From an uncultured Planctomycetaceae bacterium (GTDB lineage: Bacteria; Planctomycetota; Planctomycetia; Pirellulales; Thermoguttaceae), in the NCBI GenBank assembly GCA_947307005.1, contig CAMZHY010000077.1:1-10974 (forward strand): DNA of 10,974 nucleotides, in the 5' to 3' direction. Position numbers and translations under genes: made by a program. Of this stretch, positions 1-7,100 are shown in pieces. The stretch's first letter is position 1. Every line of letters begins with the position of its first letter. A model generated the notes under the pieces. The model searched no databases. It had not been told where the DNA came from and was given only the letters and a program-made list of their open reading frames with translations.

Positions 1-2
1 CG

Positions 3-1112
3 CTGACGGTGAGTTGGGACGCGGTCGCGAACGCCGAGCGTTACGGCGTCTCCTATAAGCTCGCGGACGAGACGGAATGGACGGAATTCGACGCGGGAAC
101 GGAGCTGAGCTATACGATCGACGATCTCGATTCGGGGACGGAATACGAGGTTCGCGTCCAAGCGTTCGGGGACGGCGTCGCAACGTTGGATTCCGACTAC
201 TCGGAGACGATTTCGATAGCGACGTCCGAAGTGGACGAGAACGCGTTGGAGCGTCTCGAAACGCCGAACGTAACCGCGGTCGCCGCGTCGACTTCCTTGA
301 CGCTCTCTTGGGAGCCCGTCGCGCACGCCGCGTTCTATAGCGTGAGATACAAAGCGACCGACGGCGCCGCCGTAACCGTCAACGTCGACGCGTCAAAGGC
401 GGGCTGCGCGATTAACGGTCTCCAACCGGACTCCGAGTACGACGTTTTCGTAAGAGCGCGGGGAATCGACGGTCTTTACCTCGACTCCGATTGGTCCGCC
501 GCCGTCGCCGTTAGGACGGCGAAAGCCTCCAGTCCGACGTTTACCGCGACCGACGTTTCGGACGACTCCATTCTGCTCCATTGGGACTCCATTCCAAGCG
601 CGGTCGAATATAGGATCGCATGGGCGCCCGTCGGTTCGACGACGTTTGACTCGGCGACCGTCGCCGCGCCGGAGACCTATACGCGGATTACGGGACTCGA
701 GCCGAATACCGAATATCAAATCAAAATCTGCTTCACGTCAATCGCGGGGGATTACGACGAGGCGGAATTTGCTTCCGCCGTAACGCTGACGACGCGGTCG
801 ACGCCGATCGTCGCGACCGCGCTCGCCGCGCCGACGGTCACGCAGGAATCGACCCGAGGAATCGCGTCCGACGCTCTTTGCGTCGAATGGACTCCCGATC
901 CTCGCGCGACGGGCTATGTGGTGAGCTACAAGAATGCGACAAAAACGACGGACGCATTCACGGAGGTGGAAGTCGCGGCGTCGGAGAATCGTCTCATTCT
1001 CGACGGTCTTGAAGCCAAGACTTCGTACAAGGTGACGGTGAGAGCGCTCGGGGACGGCGTTTTCCGGACGAATTCTCCCGAATCGTCGGTGAAGACCGTT
1101 AAGACGCTGGAC
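3..1112 (+). repeat. Four tandem FnIII domains
   Basis: Four consecutive fibronectin type III-like repeats of about 85-95 residues lie at roughly 3-227 (truncated by the window edge), 261-527, 531-800 and 810-1112. Each has the B-strand tryptophan motif (SWDAV, SWEPV, HWDSI, EWTPD), a Y-x-V-x-Y/W C strand, a GL-x-P-x-(T/S)EY turn before the F strand, and a closing T/V-rich strand. The first repeat is of the SYKLA-x-E-T-x-W type found again in FnIII 7, 9 and 10. The likely role is a spacer or stalk, or carbohydrate/protein binding. No enzymatic motif is present. Confidence 0.9.
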
Positions 1113-4100
1113 GGTTCGTGTCCTTCGATCGAGGAGTATGAAGTTTTGCGACAGCGTTACGACGATTTGTCGTTGCCAGAATCCTTGACCGACGTCCAGA
1201 TCGTCGAGGTGAAGAGCGCGAGTATGTTTGACAAGGCGCTTAAAGATGCGGCGAAGACGCCTTGGGACGACGTCATCCTTTTAAACACGTCTCTCGATCT
1301 TTCCAAACGAACGATTGAACTTAACGTGGATTACGAGACGAGCGGCGCGATTTCGATCCTATCGAGTAAAAGCGGCATGGCGCCAATCAAGGTGAACGGT
1401 TCCTCCGTCACGTTCGACGTCAAATCCGGTCTGTTGCAATTCGGCGGAATCAAGTTTACCGACGTCAATCCGGAAGTTTCGATCTATCAGTCAACCTTTT
1501 CCACCGAATTGGGAGCCAGTCTGACGGCGGTCAAAACGCAAAACGTCGCCATGTATTCCTCGTACGACTATCTAATCGGGGACGCGGCGACGTACTTTCC
1601 GCGGGGCGCGACGCCGAACGCGTCGTCGACGCCGAGCGCGAACGACTTCGCGCTCCTCTTCGTCGGCGGGGTGGAAGCGTCGCAAAACCACATGTACTAT
1701 TACGACGGGTTGGTCGACTACTACTTTACGCTTGTTGAAGAATTTCACGTTGATCCGACCAAGATTTACATTCTCTATGCGGACGGCGACACGACGAGGC
1801 AGTCGTTCAACTTGTGTTTCGATAAGGCGAAGAAACGCGTAACGACGTCGAACCTGACCTTTGCGACGGGTCTTAACACGTCGGTTCGCGCGGCGACGGG
1901 CGCCGAGTTGACGTCGACGCTTGGCGAGATTGCGAACAGAGAAGATTGGACGGCGGATTCGCACTTGCTGTTTTGGACGTTCGATCACGGGTTCGGTCAA
2001 CGGAACGACGCTTCGGACTACGACGACTATCTTTGCGGCTGGGGTGAAAATATCAGCGGGGCGTCGGTTCGCGACGCGCTTTTCCAGATTAAGCAAGGCT
2101 ATGTAACGAGCGTTTTCACGCAATGTTTTTCGGGCGGAATCTTAGACGATATTTTCGATCCTGCGACGGGAAATCTCCGCTCGATCGCGAACGGGTACGC
2201 CGACGGCTACGATGGCGCGGCGCATTTCGCGGGCGGCGCGGCGGCGAATCACTACGAAACGTCCATCACCTCTCATGACTTCTACGGCGCGGCGACCGGC
2301 TACTCGCAATCGTTTGAAAAAGCGTTGACCCAACGTTCGACGGGAATCGAAGCGTTTATTTACGCGGAACAAGACGATCCCTTCTCTCAGGCGAAACTGA
2401 AGGAGGAATCGGACGCGTCCGAACCGCTCGAAAACTACGCGGCGAACGGAGGCGCCAGTAGCGTCGGTTCGCCGGTCGAACACCCGTGGCACGCGGGCGA
2501 AACCTTCTCCATTTTTGCGACGCCGCTCGAACAAAGCGCCCCGACGATCGTTTCGCACGCGCAGACGCCGGATTCGATCACGTTGACTTGGACCGAGATT
2601 CCAGGCGCGACCTTCACGCTGGAATACGTCGCCGCCGGCAGTTCCGACGTCGTAACCGTCGGCAACATCCCGACGAACTCCTATACGGTCGAGGGACTGT
2701 CTCCCGCGACGAACTACGTTTTCCGAGTCAAGGCGAGCAATTCGCCCCATTCCAATCCGAAATCCGTATGGACCGAACCAAGCTTAGTGCGAGAAGAACC
2801 TTCGATCGTCGTGACGACGGATTCGGACGTCGTCAATCCTTACGACGGTCTGATTTCTCTGCGCGAGGCGCTCGTCGAATACTCCGTCGAAGGCGACGCG
2901 ATTACGTTTGATCCTTCGCTCCAAGGTAAAACGATAAAACTTGTCTCCTCTCAAGGTTCGCTCTGCATCGACAAATCGATAACGATTGACGCGTCCAACC
3001 TTCTTGACGCGACGACCTCCGCTCCGGGACTGACGATCAGCGGCGGGGGAAAGACGAGAGCTCTGTACGTCGAATCGGGCGTCGCGGTCGAAATCAAGGG
3101 AATCGCGTTCACCAACGGCTATGCGTCGTCCAGCGGCGGCGCGATTTACAATTCCGGCGCGACGCTGTCGCTCGAGAATTGCGCGATTCGAGACGGCGTT
3201 TCGTCAGAGTGTGGCGGCGGGCTTGCGTCCGTATCCGGCGAAACGACGCTTACGAACTGTTCTTTAACGAACAACGCCGTTTTGCTCGAATATGGCGCTC
3301 TGCACGACGGCGGCGCCGTCAGTTGTTCCGACGGAACGCTGACGCTTATCAATTGCGAGATCGTCGGCAATACGGCGCGTTCCGGCGGAGGCGTGCGCTC
3401 TCAAAACAGCGATACGACGCTTGTCGGCTGCGTTCTCGCAAACAACGCCGCTTTGGACGTGTACGGCAACGGCGGCGCTCTGTACGTTGCAGGCGGAACG
3501 TTGTCTCTCGACAACTGCTCCGTAACGAACAATAGCGTTGGAACCTCGTTCGGTTATGGCGGCGGAGTCTTTGCTACCGAAACGGAAACGACGCTGACCA
3601 ATTGCGTCGTTACAAACAATTCCGGTTCCGAAGGCGGCGGAGTGGGGTTGCATTTTTGCGAGGCGACGCTGACCAATTGCGTCATAGCGAACAACGCCGC
3701 TCGTTCCATGGGCGGCGGAGCGAATTCTTTCAAAGGCGATACGACGTTTGTCAACTGTCTTGTCGTTGGCAATACCTCTTCTACAGGCGGCGGCCTGCAT
3801 TTCTTTAGAAACGCCGTAACGCTCCGTAACAGCACGCTCTCCGACAATACGGCGAACAACGGAAGCGACCTCTATTTGAAGGGCGACGCATACGGCGCCG
3901 GCGTTCTTAATTCGTATAACACGGTTATTACGGGTTCCGTCGTTTTCTCCGACGTCGCCTCTTCGAACGCGTACAACACCCTGTCGAGTTTTTCCAATTG
4001 GACGTCCGGCGCGAACAATTTAACCTACGACGCGTCGCAACCGCTCTTTAGGAACGCGAAGTCGGGAGACTATACGCTCGCGGACGCCTCTCAGGCGATC

Positions 4101-7100
4101 AACCAAGGGAGCAACCAGTATGTAACGACGAGCGCCGACCTTGCGGGGAACTCCCGCGTTTACGACGGAACGGTCGACCTCGGCGCTTACGAATATCCGG
4201 AAACGCCCTCGACGGTCGTCACGACTGCGGTCGACGTTTGCGACGCGTGCGACGGTTTGATTTCGCTGCGCGAAGCGCTCGGTTACGCCGAATCCGGCGC
4301 GACGGTTACCTTCTCTAGCTCGCTTCAAGGAGAGACAATCGCCCTTGAACTCGGCGAACTTACGGTAAGCAAATCGATAACAATCGACGCGTCCAATCTC
4401 CGCGCCGCGACGACGTCCGCGCTAGGGCTGACGGTCAGTGGGCAGGGAACGTCGAGAATACTGCGCCTTGAACAGGGCGTCGCCGTCGAAGTCAAGGGAA
4501 TTGAGCTGATGGACGGTTATTCTAACGCCGTCGGCGGCGCCCTTTACAATAACGGCGCGACGCTGTCGCTCGTCAATTGCGCGATCCGCGACAGCGAAGC
4601 GAGCTTGACGGGCGGCGGTCTCTATTCTCGCGGCGGCGAAACGACGCTGATCGACTGTCTCGTCGCCGGAAACGCCGCTTCCGACGGCGGCGGTTTGGGA
4701 CTCGACGGAACCGCGACGCTTTACAACTGCACAATCGCCGACAACACGGCGAGCCGCTTCGGCGGCGGCGCCTATTTGGCGGGAGGAGTCTTCAACGCGT
4801 ATAATACGATCGTTGCGGGGAACGGCGCGTCGACTGCCGACGCCGACGTCTATCGCGACGAGCCGGACGGCGTTGCAAACGCGTACAATACGCTGTCGAG
4901 CTTCGCAAATTGGACAGACGGCGCGGGCAATTTAACCTATAACGCGTCGCAACCGCTCTTTACGAACGCGCTTTTGGGCGACTATTCCCTCGCGGAGAAT
5001 TCTCAGGCGCTGGACGAAGGGAACAATCAATACGTAACGACGAGCGGCGACCTTGCGGGGAATCTCCGCGTTTCTCGTAATACGGTCGACCTCGGAGCTT
5101 ACGAATATCAGTTTTCGCCCGATCCGAGTAACCCGGAGCCGCTTCCGGCTCCCTTTAACGCGCGTGAAATCGGCAAGACGGAAACGACGGTTTCCGTCGC
5201 ATGGGACGCCGTTCCGACCGTCCGAGGGTATCGGCTCGGCTGGAGGGGCGAGACCGATTCCGCGTACTCCTACGTTACGCTCGACGCGGCGACGACGTCG
5301 TATACGCTTGCCGGTCTCGACGCCGACGCGACTTACGTCTGGCGCGTCCAGGCGCTCGCCGGCGCCGACGGTTATCTCGACTCCGACTATACGGCAGCGC
5401 GAACCGTGAGACCGCGTCGGTTGTTGTCGGTTCCGACCGTTTCCTACGAGGTAGAGGCAAGGTCGATCGCCCTTTCTTGGAACGCCGACCCGAACGCCGC
5501 CGGATACGCCGTCTCCTATAAGCTCGCGAGCGAGACGGATTGGTCGGACGAAATCGACGTCGGAACGAGTCTTAGCCATACGATACGCGGTCTCCAACCG
5601 GTTGCCGAATACGACGTCCGAATCAGAGCGATCGGCGACGGTTTCGACTTCGCGGACTCCAATTACTCGACGCGAACCGTCGCGACGCCGGAACCAGATC
5701 CGGATACGAAGTCGACGGTCGTCACGACGGAGAACGACGTTCTCAACCCGTTGGATGGTCTGATTTCATTGCGCGAAGCGCTTGAATACTACGCCGACGA
5801 CGGCGATACGATCACGTTCGATCCTTTTCTCCAAGGCAGAACAATTAGTCTCGATAGAGGAACGCTTTCCGTAAACAAATCGATAACGATCGACGCGTCA
5901 AGCCTTTACGACGACGACGCTCAGATTCCCGGACTGACCGTTAGCGGACTGGGAACGTCGAGAATACTGAAAATTCGCGCAGGCTTAGCCGTCGAAATCA
6001 ACGGGATAACGTTGACGAACGGTTTTTCAGAAGACGCGCTCGGCGGCGGCGCGATTTACAGCGACGGCTCGACGATCTTGCTCAACAATTGCGCGATCAG
6101 CGACAATACGGCGTATTTCGGCGGGGGAATCCGTTCCGTCGACGGCGCCTTGACGCTTGCCGACTGCGTCCTAACGAACAATACCGCGCCGGACGGTCCC
6201 TTCGACGGTATCGGCGGCGGCGCGATTAACGCTTACGGCGGAACGTTAACTCTCGACGGTTGCGTCGTAACGAATAATTCCACCAATCTCAACGGCGGCG
6301 GCGTCTATTCAAACGCTTGCGAAACGACGTTTACCGACTGCGTCATAACGGACAATACCGCCGCTAATTACGGCGGCGGATCCTATTCCTGCTTTGGCCA
6401 AGCGACGCTTATCGACTGTCTTGTCGCCGGAAACAGCGCGTCTTACGGCGGCGGCTTGGAACTGGAAAGAGACGACGCGACTTTCTACAACTGCACGATT
6501 GCCGGCAATGCGGCGGACGGCGGCGGCGGAGTCGCTTTGTTCAACGCCGCCGTCCTCAACGCGTATAATACGATTATCGCCGGCAATAGCGCGTCCGACG
6601 GTCCCGACGTCCATTTCAACGGCGCCTCTTCCGTCGCAAACGCCTACAATGTTTTATCGGGTTTCTTAAGCTGGACGGACGACGATAATATTTTACTCTA
6701 TAACGAGTCGCTACCGCTCTTTACGAACGCGGCGGCGGGAGACTATACGCTCGCGGCCAATTCTCAGGCTCTCAATAAAGGCGATTCCGACTTTTTACCG
6801 AGTTTGACCGACCTCGACGGCGCTCGGCGCGTTCGCGGAGGCGCGATCGATCTGGGCTGTTACGAGTTCCAAGTCGGCGCGTCGACTTCAAACGCGTTGC
6901 CGACGCCAATCATCCCGTCGGAAACCGACAAGACGGAAACGACGTTCGCCGTCTCATGGCGCGCCGTTCCGAACGCGAGCGGATACAAACTCTCTTGGAA
7001 GAATACGACCGATTCCGCGTACTCCGACGTAACGCTCGACGCGGAGACCGTTTCGTATACGTTCGCCGGACTCGATAACGCCGCGACTTACGTTTGGAAA

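Noticed and set aside
9..11. GTG at 9 as start codon of the giant gene
   Set aside because: The frame is open upstream (CTG ACG before it) and the GTG is inside the FnIII B strand LTVSWDAV, so the gene is truncated by the window edge.
1572..2123. 183-codon minus-strand open frame opposite the peptidase
   Set aside because: It is extremely Arg/Val-rich and lies wholly antisense to a strongly supported domain. It is a by-product of the GACG/TCG codon bias.
4932..5597. 221-codon minus-strand open frame opposite module 2 and FnIII 6-7
   Set aside because: It is an Arg-rich shadow of repeated coding DNA. Similar antisense frames recur opposite other module caps (4020-4328, 8199-8570), as expected from the repeats.
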